Source: Curvibacter sp. GWA2_64_110
Lineage (GTDB): Bacteria > Pseudomonadota > Gammaproteobacteria > Burkholderiales > Burkholderiaceae_C
Direction: 5' to 3'
Assembly (NCBI GenBank): GCA_001797315.1
Contig: MGPC01000011.1
Span: 1 to 64,000 of the forward strand
Length of the DNA: 64,000 nucleotides
Shown here: one piece after another, positions 15,517-24,690 of the stretch
Layout of the letters: each line of letters starts with the position of its first letter
How positions within the stretch are numbered: position 1 is the stretch's first letter
Position numbers and translations under genes: made by a program
The notes under the pieces: generated by a model
Seen by the model: only the letters and a program-made list of their open reading frames with translations
Database searches by the model: none
Told to the model about the DNA's origin: nothing

Positions 15517-16860
15517 ATGCGCACCCTGATCCGTGGCGCCACCGTCATCACCATGGACGCGCAGGGCGACCTGCCGCGTGGTGACGTGCTGGTCACGGGC
15601 GAGCGCATCACCGAGATCGCGCCCGCCATCTCGGCCGATGATGCCAACGTGGTGGACGCCTCCGGCTGCATCGTCATCCCCGGCCTGGTCAACGCGCACA
15701 TGCACACCTGGCAGACCGCGCTGCGCGGCCTGGCTGCCAACTGGACGCTGCTGGAGTACTTCCAGAAGATGCACGCCGGTCTGGCCACCGTGTTCGAGCC
15801 GGACGACCTCTACATCGCCACCCTGGTCGGCGCGATCAACCAGCTCAACTGCGGCAGCACCACGCTGGTGGACTGGTGCCACAACAACCGCACGCCGCAG
15901 CACAACGACGCCGCCATCAACGGCCTGCTCGAATCGGGCATCCGCGCCGCCTTCTTCCACGGCACGCCCAAGCCTGACCCCAAGCCCGGCGAGCGCCCGT
16001 TCTGGGAAGTGCCGCACCCGCGCGCCGAGGTCGAACGCCTGCTGAAAGCCCACCAAGGCAACCCGTTGCTGAGCGTGCACGCCGCCGTGCTCGGGCCGCA
16101 CTATTCCACGCTCGACGTGGCGCTGCACGACTTCCGCATGGTCCAGGAGCTCGGCATCCTCGGCTCGCTGCACCAGGGCGGCGGCCCGGCGCGCACGCCC
16201 GACGGCTGGCAGCAGCTCGAAGCCGCCGGCCTGCTGGGGCCGCAGATCAACATCGTGCACGGCCACGCCTTGAGCGACGCGCAGTTGCAGCGCTTCTGCG
16301 AACTCGGCATGAGCTTTTCCGCCGCGGCGGAAAACGAGATGACACAGGGCCACGGCCACCCCATCACCGGCCGCCTGCGCGCTTTGGGCAAGGCGCCGTC
16401 GCTCGGTGTCGATCTGGAAAGCGTGCTCAGCGGCGACATGCTGACGCAGGCGCGCGTGGCCTTAGGGATGCAGCGCAGCCTGGACAACGCGGCCTACCGC
16501 GAAGCACACGGCAGCATTCCGCCCACCTCCACCATCCGCACGCGCGAAGCGCTCAGCTGGGTCACGGTGGAGGGCGCACGCATGCTGGGCCAGCTGGAGC
16601 GCATTGGCACCCTGGCACCGGGCAAGCAGGCCGACCTGGTGCTGATCCGCGCTGACGACCTGAACATGCAGCCGGTGCACGACCCGGTGAGCACGGTGGT
16701 GATGCAGACCACGCTGGCCAACATCGACAGCGTGATGGTGGCCGGGCGCTGGAAAAAGCGCCACGGCCGGCTGCTTGATGTCGCGCTGGCACCGAAACTG
16801 GCCGCCCTGCAGGCCTCGGGCCGCAAGATCACGACGGCGTTGGGACTATCAAAAGAATAG
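15517..16860 (+). CDS. Amidohydrolase of the SsnA/TrzN-like chlorohydrolase-deaminase type
   Basis: The 447-residue metal-dependent hydrolase contains PGLVNAHMHTW (metal HxH near residue 68), a second histidine in LSVHAAVLGPH, the metal histidine in NIVHGHALSD near residue 250, and an acidic loop GVDLESVLSGDM near residue 308. The C-terminus has GTLAPGKQADLVLI. These match the aminohydrolase group acting on C-N or C-Cl bonds of ring compounds. Substrate unknown. Its operon with dehydrogenases, Bug receptor and maleylacetate reductase implies a catabolic role. The stop codon lies inside a CTATCAAAAGAATAG repeat. Confidence 0.82.
   Translation: MRTLIRGATVITMDAQGDLPRGDVLVTGERITEIAPAISADDANVVDASGCIVIPGLVNAHMHTWQTALRGLAANWTLLEYFQKMHAGLATVFEPDDLYIATLVGAINQLNCGSTTLVDWCHNNRTPQHNDAAINGLLESGIRAAFFHGTPKPDPKPGERPFWEVPHPRAEVERLLKAHQGNPLLSVHAAVLGPHYSTLDVALHDFRMVQELGILGSLHQGGGPARTPDGWQQLEAAGLLGPQINIVHGHALSDAQLQRFCELGMSFSAAAENEMTQGHGHPITGRLRALGKAPSLGVDLESVLSGDMLTQARVALGMQRSLDNAAYREAHGSIPPTSTIRTREALSWVTVEGARMLGQLERIGTLAPGKQADLVLIRADDLNMQPVHDPVSTVVMQTTLANIDSVMVAGRWKKRHGRLLDVALAPKLAALQASGRKITTALGLSKE
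16846..16860. repeat. CTATCAAAAGAATAG, variant of the GCTAT-N7-ATAGC family
   Basis: The 17-mer ACTATCAAAAGAATAGC (16845-16861) is present identically at 45414-45430. Here it forms the end of the amidohydrolase gene, including its TAG stop. Confidence 0.6.
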
Positions 16861-16924
16861 CGGCTCGCGCAATGGGCGTAAGGGCTGCACGGTGTTTTTA
16901 TTCTCAAAATACGAGGAGACAAGC

Positions 16925-17881
16925 ATGAAGCGTTTATCCATCGCAGCCGCCGCGCTGCTGCTGGCCGGCAGCGTGCTGGCCCAGGGCTACCCGGCCAAGC
17001 CCATCAAGTTCGTCGTGCCCTTCAGTGCCGGCAGCGCCACCGACATCGTGGCGCGCACCGTGGGCGAGGCCATGGGCAAGAGCCTGGGCCAGACCATCCT
17101 GGTTGACAACAAGCTCGGCGCCGGCGGCACCATTGCCACCGCGCAGGTGGCCAAGAGCGAGCCCGACGGCTACACCGTGCTCATCCACTCCTCCGGCCAT
17201 GCGCTCAACCCCTCGCTCTACCCCAACCTGGGTTACGACACGCTGAAAGACCTCACCGGTGTCACCACGCTGGCGGCCATTCCCAACGTGCTGGTGGTCA
17301 ACCCCAGCAAGGGCTGGAAGACGCAGGCCGATCTGATTGCCGCCGTCAAGGCGCAGCCCGGCAAATACAACTACGCCTCGGCCGGCATCGGCAGCGGCAC
17401 CCACCTCAACGCCGAGATCTTCCGCCTGCAGTCCGACATCGACGCGCTGCACGTGCCGTACAAGGGCACGCCCGACGCCATGACCAACGTCATCGGCGGC
17501 GCCAACGACTGGTTCTTCGCGCCGCTGGCCTCGGCCCTGCCGCTCATCCGCGACGGCCGCTTGCAGGCGCTGTCGGTCAGCACCAAGACCCGCGCCTCCA
17601 ACCTGCCGCAGGTGCCCACCAGCATCGAGGCCGGCCTGCCCGATTCCGACTACACGCTGTGGGTTGGCATGATCGTGCCCAGCGCCACGCCGGCCGCGGT
17701 GGTGAAGAAGCTGCACGACGAAGCGCTCAAGGCGCTGGCCACGCCCGAACTCAAGGAGCGCATGGCCAAGCTCGGTGCCGACCCCTTCACCATGAGCCCG
17801 GACGCCTTCAACGCCTACATCAAGAGCGAGATGGACGTGGCCGCCCGCATCGTCAAGGCCGCCAACCTGAAAGCGCAATGA
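16925..17881 (+). CDS. Bug-type extracytoplasmic solute receptor
   Basis: The 318-residue protein has a short signal peptide (MKRLSIAAAALLLAGSVLAQ) and the Bug signature IKFVVPFSAGSATDIVARTVGE, then VDNKLGAGGTIATAQVAKSEPDGYT. It probably captures the substrate handled by the surrounding dehydrogenase and amidohydrolase genes. No TctA/TctB membrane pair is present in the window. CGAGGAGAC precedes ATG 16925. The stop overlaps the next start as ATGA. Confidence 0.88.
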   Translation: MKRLSIAAAALLLAGSVLAQGYPAKPIKFVVPFSAGSATDIVARTVGEAMGKSLGQTILVDNKLGAGGTIATAQVAKSEPDGYTVLIHSSGHALNPSLYPNLGYDTLKDLTGVTTLAAIPNVLVVNPSKGWKTQADLIAAVKAQPGKYNYASAGIGSGTHLNAEIFRLQSDIDALHVPYKGTPDAMTNVIGGANDWFFAPLASALPLIRDGRLQALSVSTKTRASNLPQVPTSIEAGLPDSDYTLWVGMIVPSATPAAVVKKLHDEALKALATPELKERMAKLGADPFTMSPDAFNAYIKSEMDVAARIVKAANLKAQ

Positions 17882-18759
17882 GGATGAAAGTCCATGTCAT
17901 CGGCGTCGGCAAGATGGGCTTGCCCATGGCGCGCCATCTGGCCGCAGCCGGCCACAGCGTGACGGTCAGCGACCCCAGCATGGAGCGCTGCCAGCTGGCG
18001 CGCGCCCAGGGGCTGGAGGTGAGCACCAGCCCGGCCGCCGCTATGGCCGCGGCCGAGGTGGTGTTGTCTTCCTTGCCCAACGACGCTGCCTTGCTGGCCG
18101 TGTCGGCGCAGGTGGCGGCTCATGCCCACGTCGGCGCCATCTATGTGGACACCAGCACTGTCTCGCTGCAGGCCTCGGCCGAGGCGGCGCAGGCCCTGGC
18201 GGCCAAGGGTGTGCTCTACCTGCGTTGCACCGTCTCCGGCAACAACAAGATGGCCGAGGCCGCGCAGCTCACCGTCATGGTCTCCGGCCCGCGTGCCGCC
18301 TACACCACCGTGCTGCCCTTGCTGCGCACCCTGGGCCCCAACCAGTTCTACCTGGGCGAGGCCGAGCAGGCGCGCCTGATGAAGCTGGTGGTCAACCTCA
18401 TGATCGCGCAGACCAGCGCCATGCTGGCCGAGGCGCTGACGCTCGGGCGCAAGGGCGGCCTGGCCTGGCGCGACATGTGGCAGGTGCTCACCGCCAGCGC
18501 GGTGGCCTCACCCATCGTCAAGGCCAAGGCGGTGCAGCTGAGCGAGCGCGACTTCACGCCCACCTTCACCGTGGAGCAGATGATCAAGGACCTGGACCTC
18601 ATCCTCAACGCCGGCGAAGCCTGCGACGTGCCGCTGATGCAGACCGCCATGACGCACCAGCTCATGTGTGCCGCCGTGGTGCAGGGTGATGCTGCTGATG
18701 ACTATGCCGCCATCATTAAAGTTTTAGAACGCGGTGCCGGCATCCCAGACAGGTTGTAA
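17878..18759 (+). CDS. Second 3-hydroxyisobutyrate dehydrogenase-like enzyme
   Basis: The 293-residue enzyme starts MRMKVHVIGVGKMGLPMARHL, has TVSGNNKMAEAA as substrate loop and LMKLVVNL as the catalytic lysine region. It is a paralogue of the 14585-15505 product with the same SGN loop. The start overlaps the Bug stop by 4 bp (ATGA), with a second in-frame ATG at 17884. It lies directly upstream of the maleylacetate reductase gene (31 bp), so it is likely in the same transcript. Confidence 0.83.
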   Translation: MRMKVHVIGVGKMGLPMARHLAAAGHSVTVSDPSMERCQLARAQGLEVSTSPAAAMAAAEVVLSSLPNDAALLAVSAQVAAHAHVGAIYVDTSTVSLQASAEAAQALAAKGVLYLRCTVSGNNKMAEAAQLTVMVSGPRAAYTTVLPLLRTLGPNQFYLGEAEQARLMKLVVNLMIAQTSAMLAEALTLGRKGGLAWRDMWQVLTASAVASPIVKAKAVQLSERDFTPTFTVEQMIKDLDLILNAGEACDVPLMQTAMTHQLMCAAVVQGDAADDYAAIIKVLERGAGIPDRL

Positions 18760-18790
18760 TCTGCTGCGCTGATTGCCCCCGGAGCGTTTC

Positions 18791-19852
18791 GTGAAAAATT
18801 TCGTTTACACCGCCCAGCCCGCCCGCGTCGTCTTTGGCGCCGGATCGCTCTCGCAACTGGCAAAGGAAATCGATGCGCTGGGGGCGAAAAAAGCGCTGGT
18901 GCTCTCCACCCCCGAGCAGCGCGCCTCGGCCGAGATGGTGGCCGAGCTGCTGGGCTCGCGTGCAGCCGGCGTGTTCGACCGCGCCGTCATGCACGTGCCG
19001 ATCGAGACCGCCCGCGAAGCGCGTGAACTGGCCCGTAAGCTGGGCGCCGACTGTGCCGTGGCCATCGGCGGCGGCTCCACCACTGGCCTGGGCAAGGCCA
19101 TTGCGCTCGACTCCGGCCTGCCCATCCTCGCCATCCCCACCACCTACGCCGGCTCGGAGATGACGCCGATCTACGGCATCACCGAAGCCGGGCTGAAGAA
19201 AACCGGGCGCGACCTGCGCGTGCTGCCGCGCACCGTGATCTACGACCCCGAGCTCACCTTGAGTTTGCCGGTGGCCTTGAGCGTCACCAGCGGCATCAAC
19301 GCCATCGCCCATGCCGCCGAAGGCCTGTACGCGGTGGACAGCAACCCCATCATGGACTTGATGGCCGAAGAGGGTATAGCCGCCATCGGCCGTGCGCTGC
19401 CTGCTATCAAAAAAGAAGCAAACAACATGGCGGCCAGGTCAGACGCGCTCTACGGCGCCTGGCTCTGCGGCACCGTGCTCGGCCACGTCGGCATGGCGCT
19501 ACACCACAAGCTGTGCCACACCCTGGGCGGCAGCTTCAACCTGCCCCATGCCGAAACCCACACCATCGTGCTGCCGCACGCGCTGGCCTACAACGCCAAA
19601 GAAGCGCCGCAGGCCATGCAGCGCATCGCGCGCGCGCTCGGCGGTGCCAGTGCGGCGCAAGCGGTGTACGACCTGGCGAAAAACAACGGTGCGCCGGTAG
19701 CGCTGAAAGACATCAGCATGAAAGAGGCCGACCTCGACAAGGCCTGCGACATTGCCATGCAGAACCAGTACCCCAACCCCCGGCCGCTGGAGCGGGTGGC
19801 GATCCGGCAGCTGTTTCAGGATGCGTTTGAGGGGGAGAGACCGCGGGGGTGA
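18791..19852 (+). CDS. Maleylacetate reductase (iron-alcohol dehydrogenase family)
   Basis: The enzyme reduces maleylacetate to 3-oxoadipate, linking hydroxyquinol cleavage to PcaIJ and PcaF. The 353-residue product shows RVVFGAGSL, the nucleotide motif AIGGGSTTGLGKAIAL, PTTYAGSEMTPIYGITE and the metal-site region LHHKLCHTLGGSFNLPHAETH, all typical of this family. I chose GTG 18791 because GGAG at 18781-18784 is correctly placed; a TTG at 18773 would put that site inside the gene. It ends the plus-strand run that begins at 14585. Confidence 0.92.
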   Translation: MKNFVYTAQPARVVFGAGSLSQLAKEIDALGAKKALVLSTPEQRASAEMVAELLGSRAAGVFDRAVMHVPIETAREARELARKLGADCAVAIGGGSTTGLGKAIALDSGLPILAIPTTYAGSEMTPIYGITEAGLKKTGRDLRVLPRTVIYDPELTLSLPVALSVTSGINAIAHAAEGLYAVDSNPIMDLMAEEGIAAIGRALPAIKKEANNMAARSDALYGAWLCGTVLGHVGMALHHKLCHTLGGSFNLPHAETHTIVLPHALAYNAKEAPQAMQRIARALGGASAAQAVYDLAKNNGAPVALKDISMKEADLDKACDIAMQNQYPNPRPLERVAIRQLFQDAFEGERPRG

Positions 19853-20003
19853 GGAAGAAAGGAACTGGTTGCTCTCGACCCAAAGCGGCTATCGGTCTAA
19901 ATCAGAAGCGGAAGTTCAACACTTGGCACGAGTCGCAAACGTCGGCAGGACTCCGTTAGCTGTTGGTACGATGAAGTTTTATGCCTGTTTCCGAATGCTC
20001 AAT

Positions 20004-20978
20004 TTATTGGCCTTGTTCATCGAAGAGCAGTTTTATTGTCTGCGAAGGCAACGCGTGAATAGCTGCACGAATGTTCGTTTCTAGCGTTTTCGAAAGTAAT
20101 GCGACTACCATGCTATGCGTCTTCTCGGATGGGCCATTGGCCATGTCCTGTTTCCAGCTTGAGTAGATCGCAGGTATGTCTTTTCGCGTACTCACCATTC
20201 CCACAGCTTGAGGCTCACTCATTTTTCTAGACGCTACGGATATCTCAAAACTGCAAAAGGCAAAACTCTTGTTGGTGATTCCAAGCAGCCCGATCTTTGT
20301 AAGCATGGCGAGTCCATCGAATCGTTCGCCAGACACCGGCATAGGCGTGAAGACAAGCCTTGCAGCCTCTCGGTCCGAAGAGGTTACGACATCAATGTTA
20401 TAGCCGCGGGCAAGAAGAGCAGACTTCACTGCGCGGTCAATGACCATAGCGAACGCACCAGAGTTCAGTGGGACATCAAGCTTTTCTCGAATGGATGCCC
20501 CGAATCCTTGGTCAATATAGGGAACTGATTCATTGAGTCTGCTTTCAACGACAAGACGTGCAGGCGGCGGCAATGTCCCGGTGGCAGTTACGGCACGCTG
20601 AGGCGTAGCGCACACAATCTGGCCAAATATTGAAGGCGCCATGCGAACTGTGTTGTTCTCCGTCCAAGGTATGAAGACTCCTTGACTAACGGGCATGAGG
20701 TACTGGCCTCCACCTTCGAGATATTCGTACTCGCCGTGCTTCAGCCCTTCGACAACTTTTGCGTCAGCGCAAAGCTCCTTCATGGCTTCCTCAAACGAGG
20801 TTTGAACGCGCTCATACGACTGCGCTGGACGCCCTCTTGCAACAAGCGTGTACCCGTAAGGAGTGATCTGCGCGTCAAAGCGGACGCCGTCCCGAGGCGT
20901 CAAGGTTGACTCAGGTGTCGCAAGTGCGTGGACACTGACCACCGAAAGCACGAACCATGCAAGCAAGTAGCGCTTCAA
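20004..20978 (-). CDS. Exported hypothetical protein of lower GC content
   Basis: The 324-residue product starts with a Sec signal peptide (MKRYLLAWFVLSVVSVHALA) and is otherwise soluble, with no motif I recognise. The centre contains AVTATGTLPPPARLVV and a helix DRAVKSALLARGYNIDVV, resembling exported proteins that bind an envelope partner. Base composition is visibly lower in GC than both flanks, and codon use differs. It interrupts two catabolic gene sets, suggesting later insertion. Flanks 19853-20003 and 20979-21110 hold no clear gene. Confidence 0.55.
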   Translation of the reverse strand: MKRYLLAWFVLSVVSVHALATPESTLTPRDGVRFDAQITPYGYTLVARGRPAQSYERVQTSFEEAMKELCADAKVVEGLKHGEYEYLEGGGQYLMPVSQGVFIPWTENNTVRMAPSIFGQIVCATPQRAVTATGTLPPPARLVVESRLNESVPYIDQGFGASIREKLDVPLNSGAFAMVIDRAVKSALLARGYNIDVVTSSDREAARLVFTPMPVSGERFDGLAMLTKIGLLGITNKSFAFCSFEISVASRKMSEPQAVGMVSTRKDIPAIYSSWKQDMANGPSEKTHSMVVALLSKTLETNIRAAIHALPSQTIKLLFDEQGQ

Positions 20979-21110
20979 TTGAATCCCCCCCTTTTTTGAA
21001 GAATTCTAAGGCGACAACTTCCCTCTGAATACCCCAAAAAAACAAGGGGTCGAGTGACCGCTCTCGAAAAAATCGTGGATTACTGCTTCTGGCCGACTTC
21101 AGCCCCTCGA

Positions 21111-22040
21111 TCAATCCACCCCAAACCTCCCCGTCCACTTCTGCTCGTAGTTCATCTTCGCAAAGTGCTCAGCCATGAAGTCGATGAAGGTGCGCACCTT
21201 GGCTGACAGGTGCTTGCGGCTGGGGTAGGCCAGGTTGACGGTCAGGCGCGGCAGGTCCCAGTCGTCCAGCACCGGCACCAGGCGGCCGGCTACCATGTCG
21301 TCGTACAGGATGTAGGTGGGCTGCACCAGAATGCCCATGCCGTCCAGCGCGGCGGCGCGCAGGATCTGCCCGTCGTTCGATTCCAGCAACCCCTTCACCG
21401 ACAGCGTGGTGGTCTGGCCGTCGCGCGTGAAGCGCAGCTCGTTGGGGTTGTTGGCGTGGGTGTAGATCAGCAGCTTGTGCTGCGCCAGGTCTTCCAGCGT
21501 CTTGGGCCGGCCGTGTTTGGCCAGGTAGCGCGGCGCGGCGGCCAGAATGCGGCGCGTCTGCCCCAGGCGGCGGATGGTGATGTTCGAGTCCGGCTCGAAC
21601 TCGCGCGTGCGGATGGCCACGTCGATGTTGTTGTCGATGATGTCCAGGTAGCGGTTGGCGGCTTCCACGTGCACGCTCACATTCGGGTAGCGCTGGGTGT
21701 ACTCGCGCAGCAGCGGCGCCACGTGATGCATGGAAAACGACAGCGAGGCGGTGATGCGCAGCGTGCCGGTGGGGTTGAGGGTGCTGGCGTTCACCGCGTC
21801 CTCGGCGTCTTTCAGGTCGGCCAGCACGGTCTTGGCGCGGCTGAAGAACTCCTTGCCGGGGTCGGTCAGGTACAGGCGGCGCGTGTTGCGCTCCACCAGG
21901 CGGGCGCCCAGCCGGTCTTCCAGCGCCGACAGGTGCCGGCTGGCCGCCGCGTTCGACAGGTCCAGCGCCTCGGCGGCGCGGCTCAGGCTGCCGGTTTCAG
22001 CCACCTGCACAAACAATTCCAGTTCCGTCCAGCGGTCCAC
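21111..22040 (-). CDS. LysR-family transcriptional regulator
   Basis: The 309-residue regulator has an N-terminal helix-turn-helix (ETGSLSRAAEALDLSNAAASRHLSALEDRLG) followed by the LysR substrate-binding domain (SLSFSMHHVAPLLREYTQRYP). It is divergent from the hydroxyquinol dioxygenase gene with a 119-bp gap, the standard arrangement for a LysR activator of a catabolic operon. The effector is unknown, with a pathway intermediate most likely. Confidence 0.88.
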   Translation of the reverse strand: MDRWTELELFVQVAETGSLSRAAEALDLSNAAASRHLSALEDRLGARLVERNTRRLYLTDPGKEFFSRAKTVLADLKDAEDAVNASTLNPTGTLRITASLSFSMHHVAPLLREYTQRYPNVSVHVEAANRYLDIIDNNIDVAIRTREFEPDSNITIRRLGQTRRILAAAPRYLAKHGRPKTLEDLAQHKLLIYTHANNPNELRFTRDGQTTTLSVKGLLESNDGQILRAAALDGMGILVQPTYILYDDMVAGRLVPVLDDWDLPRLTVNLAYPSRKHLSAKVRTFIDFMAEHFAKMNYEQKWTGRFGVD

Positions 22041-22159
22041 CGCAGTCTCCTGTTTTTTCGCTGCGCGGAAAAGTCATTTACGGCAGCGGTCTTTCGCAAA
22101 TTGTGGCGGACTTTTAGAGTTGCGCCAGATAGAGAGAACCCGCAGAGGAGACACACAAG

Positions 22160-22990
22160 ATGCGCAACCTGAACCAGGACACCATCACCCAGGCCGTGAT
22201 CGAGCGCTTTTCCCACACGCCCGACCCGCGCCTGAAGGAAATCATGACCAGCCTGGTGCAGCACCTGCACGCCTTCGCGCGCGAGGTGCGGCTGACGGAA
22301 GAAGAGTGGTTCCAGGGCATCCAGTTCCTCACCGACACCGGCCACATCACCGACGACAAGCGGCAGGAGTTCATTTTGCTGAGCGACACGCTGGGCCTGT
22401 CCATGCTCACCGTGGCCATGAACAACGACAAGCCGGCCGGCTGCACCGAGTCCACCGTGTTCGGCCCCTTCTTCGTGGAGGGCGCGCCTGAATACCAGAA
22501 CGGCGACGACGTGGCCAACGGCGCTGCCGGCCTGCCGTGCCAGGTGCGCGGCACCGTCAAGGGGCTGGACGGCAAGCCGGTGCCCAACGCCCGCATGAAC
22601 GTCTGGCAAGCCGATGCCGAAGGCAACTACGACGTGCAGTACGCCGACCTGGCCCATGCCCAGGCGCGCGGCGTGCTGCATGCCGACGAGCAGGGGCGCT
22701 TTCACTTCAAGACCATCCTGGCCGAGGCCTACCCCATTCCCAGCGACGGCCCGGTGGGCCGCATGCTCAAGGCCACCGCCAACCACCCGTGGCGGCCGGC
22801 GCACCTGCATTTCATGATCGAGGCACCGGGCTACCAGCGGCTCATCACCCACGTGTTCCGCAACCACGACCAGTACCTCGACTCCGACGTGGTGTTCGGT
22901 GTGCGCCAGTCGCTGGTGGCCGACTGGGAGCAGCAGCCCGACGGCAGCTACCTGCTGGAGTACGACTTCGTGCTCAACCCCGAGAAGTAA
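22160..22990 (+). CDS. Intradiol ring-cleavage dioxygenase, hydroxyquinol 1,2-dioxygenase type
   Basis: This non-heme Fe(III) enzyme cleaves hydroxyquinol (or a substituted catechol) to maleylacetate. The 276-residue protein has an N-terminal helical dimerisation region and the four expected iron ligands: Y157 in NYDVQ, Y191 in YPIP, and H215/H217 in PAHLHF. The long N-terminal domain and WQADAEGNYDVQYAD resemble hydroxyquinol rather than protocatechuate dioxygenases. Maleylacetate reductase nearby supports this. GAGGAGAC precedes ATG. TRAP transporter genes follow in the same direction. Confidence 0.88.
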   Translation: MRNLNQDTITQAVIERFSHTPDPRLKEIMTSLVQHLHAFAREVRLTEEEWFQGIQFLTDTGHITDDKRQEFILLSDTLGLSMLTVAMNNDKPAGCTESTVFGPFFVEGAPEYQNGDDVANGAAGLPCQVRGTVKGLDGKPVPNARMNVWQADAEGNYDVQYADLAHAQARGVLHADEQGRFHFKTILAEAYPIPSDGPVGRMLKATANHPWRPAHLHFMIEAPGYQRLITHVFRNHDQYLDSDVVFGVRQSLVADWEQQPDGSYLLEYDFVLNPEK

Positions 22991-23031
22991 AGCGTTTTTG
23001 TGCCAGTAATACCTATTCCAAGGAGACAAGC

Positions 23032-24138
23032 ATGAGCAAGCGACTGATGATGAAAACCGCCCTGGCCACTGCGCTGGGCGTAGCGCTGTCAACGGCGGCG
23101 GTGCTGCCGGCGCAGGCGCAGCAGACCTTCAAGCTGACCATCGCCTCCAGCCACCCGGTGGTGCTGCCCTGGGTGGGGCTGATGAGCACGCTGTTCGTGC
23201 CCGAGGTCAACAAGCGGGTGGCGGCGCTGAACAAGGGCTACAAGATCGAATGGCGCGAGGCCTACGGCGGCCAGCTCTACAAGATGAACGCCACCCTCAC
23301 CAGCGTGGAGCAGGGCGTGACCGACATCGGCTGGGTGTTCCACAACCTGGAGGCGGCCAAGATGCCGCTGTCGCAGTTCGGCACCGTGACGCCGTTCACC
23401 ACCGACGACGTGCGCATCATCCTCGACGTGGCCAACGAGATGAACGAGAAGATCCCGGCGCTGCAGAAGGAATGGGACAAGAACAACATGGTGTTCCTCG
23501 GTGCCACCGGCGTGGACACCTACCACCTGTTCACCAAGAACCCGATCGCCACCTACGCCGACCTGAAAGGTCGCAAGATCTCGGCGCCGGGTTCCATCGG
23601 CCTGTGGCTCAAGGGCTCGGGCGCGGTGCCGGTGGACGGCTCGCTCACCAGCTACTACACCGACATCCAGAGCGGCGTGAGCGAAGGCACCATCTCCATT
23701 GCCACCGGCATCCTGCCCAACAAGATCTACGAGGTGGCGCCCTACATCACCACGGTGAACATCGGCGCGCTCTACATCGGCGGCATGGCGATGAATAAGG
23801 ACAGCTACGGCAAGCTGCCGCCCGAGGTGCAGAAGATCGTGAAGGACGTCGGCAAGGAATATTCCAAGGCGCTGGGCGAAACGCTGATGCAGCGCTACGA
23901 GGGCGCGCTCAAGACCATGGTGGAGCGCGGCGCCAACCAGACGCCGGCGGTGCGCCTGACCAACCTGAGCGGCGGCGAGCGCGACAAGTGGGTGCAGACC
24001 ATGCCCAACCTGGCGGCCGACTGGGCCAAGGCCAATGCGAGCAAGGGCCCGGCCAAGGAGATCGTCAAGACCTACATGGATGCGCTGCGCAAGCGCGGCG
24101 TCAAACCCGCCAGAGATTGGGATCGGGAATTGAAGTAA
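23032..24138 (+). CDS. TRAP transporter periplasmic solute-binding protein (DctP type)
   Basis: The 368-residue protein has a signal peptide (cleavage near PAQAQ, residue 30) and the DctP fold, beginning TFKLTIASSHPVVLPWVG. It contains the DLKGRKIS segment that precedes the arginine-containing ligand site in DctP proteins. It delivers an organic acid to the DctQ/DctM permease encoded next. AAGGAGAC precedes ATG 23032. The dctQ gene starts 4 bp downstream. Confidence 0.9.
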   Translation: MSKRLMMKTALATALGVALSTAAVLPAQAQQTFKLTIASSHPVVLPWVGLMSTLFVPEVNKRVAALNKGYKIEWREAYGGQLYKMNATLTSVEQGVTDIGWVFHNLEAAKMPLSQFGTVTPFTTDDVRIILDVANEMNEKIPALQKEWDKNNMVFLGATGVDTYHLFTKNPIATYADLKGRKISAPGSIGLWLKGSGAVPVDGSLTSYYTDIQSGVSEGTISIATGILPNKIYEVAPYITTVNIGALYIGGMAMNKDSYGKLPPEVQKIVKDVGKEYSKALGETLMQRYEGALKTMVERGANQTPAVRLTNLSGGERDKWVQTMPNLAADWAKANASKGPAKEIVKTYMDALRKRGVKPARDWDRELK

Positions 24139-24141
24139 TTC

Positions 24142-24690
24142 ATGTCGTACGAAGCGAATACCGATCTTGAAGCTGCGCCGGCACCGGCGGCGGCCAACAG
24201 CCTGTTCGGCCGGCTGGTGGACGGGCTCAATGCCGCTGGCTCGGTGGTGATTGCCATCGTCATGCTGCTGATGTGCGCCGACGTGCTGCTGCGCAACCTG
24301 CTCAACCACCCGCTGGACGGCGTGGCCGAGCTGGTGGCCACCAGCATCATCGTCATCGTGTTCCTGCAGCTGCCGGCCACGCTGCGCCACGGCCGCATGT
24401 CGCGCGCCGACCTGTTCATCGACCCCTTCATCCAGGCGCGGCCGGTGGCGGGCAAGCGGCTGCGCGCGCTGTTCTCGCTGGCCGGTGTATTTGCCTGCGG
24501 GGTGATCGCCTACGCCACCTGGCCGCTGCTGGCGCGGGCCTGGAACGACAGCGAGTTCTTCGGTATCGAGGGCGTGTTCACCTTCCCCACCTGGCCGATG
24601 CGCGCGGTGGTGCTGCTGGGTGCGGTGCTGGCGGCGCTGCAGTACGTCTTGCTGATGAAGCAGGACTGGCAGGAGTCGCTGCATGACTGA
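24142..24690 (+). CDS. TRAP transporter small permease (DctQ type)
   Basis: The 182-residue inner-membrane protein has four hydrophobic segments and the DctQ pattern LLMCADVLLRNLLNHPLDGVAELV, which positions it with the large permease. It starts just after the binding-protein gene and overlaps dctM by 8 bp, indicating translational coupling. Confidence 0.9.
   Translation: MSYEANTDLEAAPAPAAANSLFGRLVDGLNAAGSVVIAIVMLLMCADVLLRNLLNHPLDGVAELVATSIIVIVFLQLPATLRHGRMSRADLFIDPFIQARPVAGKRLRALFSLAGVFACGVIAYATWPLLARAWNDSEFFGIEGVFTFPTWPMRAVVLLGAVLAALQYVLLMKQDWQESLHD

Noticed and set aside
19914-19961. GTTCAAC to GTTAGCT as an attC next to the low-GC gene
   Set aside because: Only 48 bp, R' does not fit GTTRRRY, and the gene is on the opposite strand; GAGTC/GACTC arms alone are weak.
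21030-21060. CCCC-A7CAA-GGGG as a terminator for the LysR gene
   Set aside because: Only a 4-bp stem with a homopolymer loop and no T tail.
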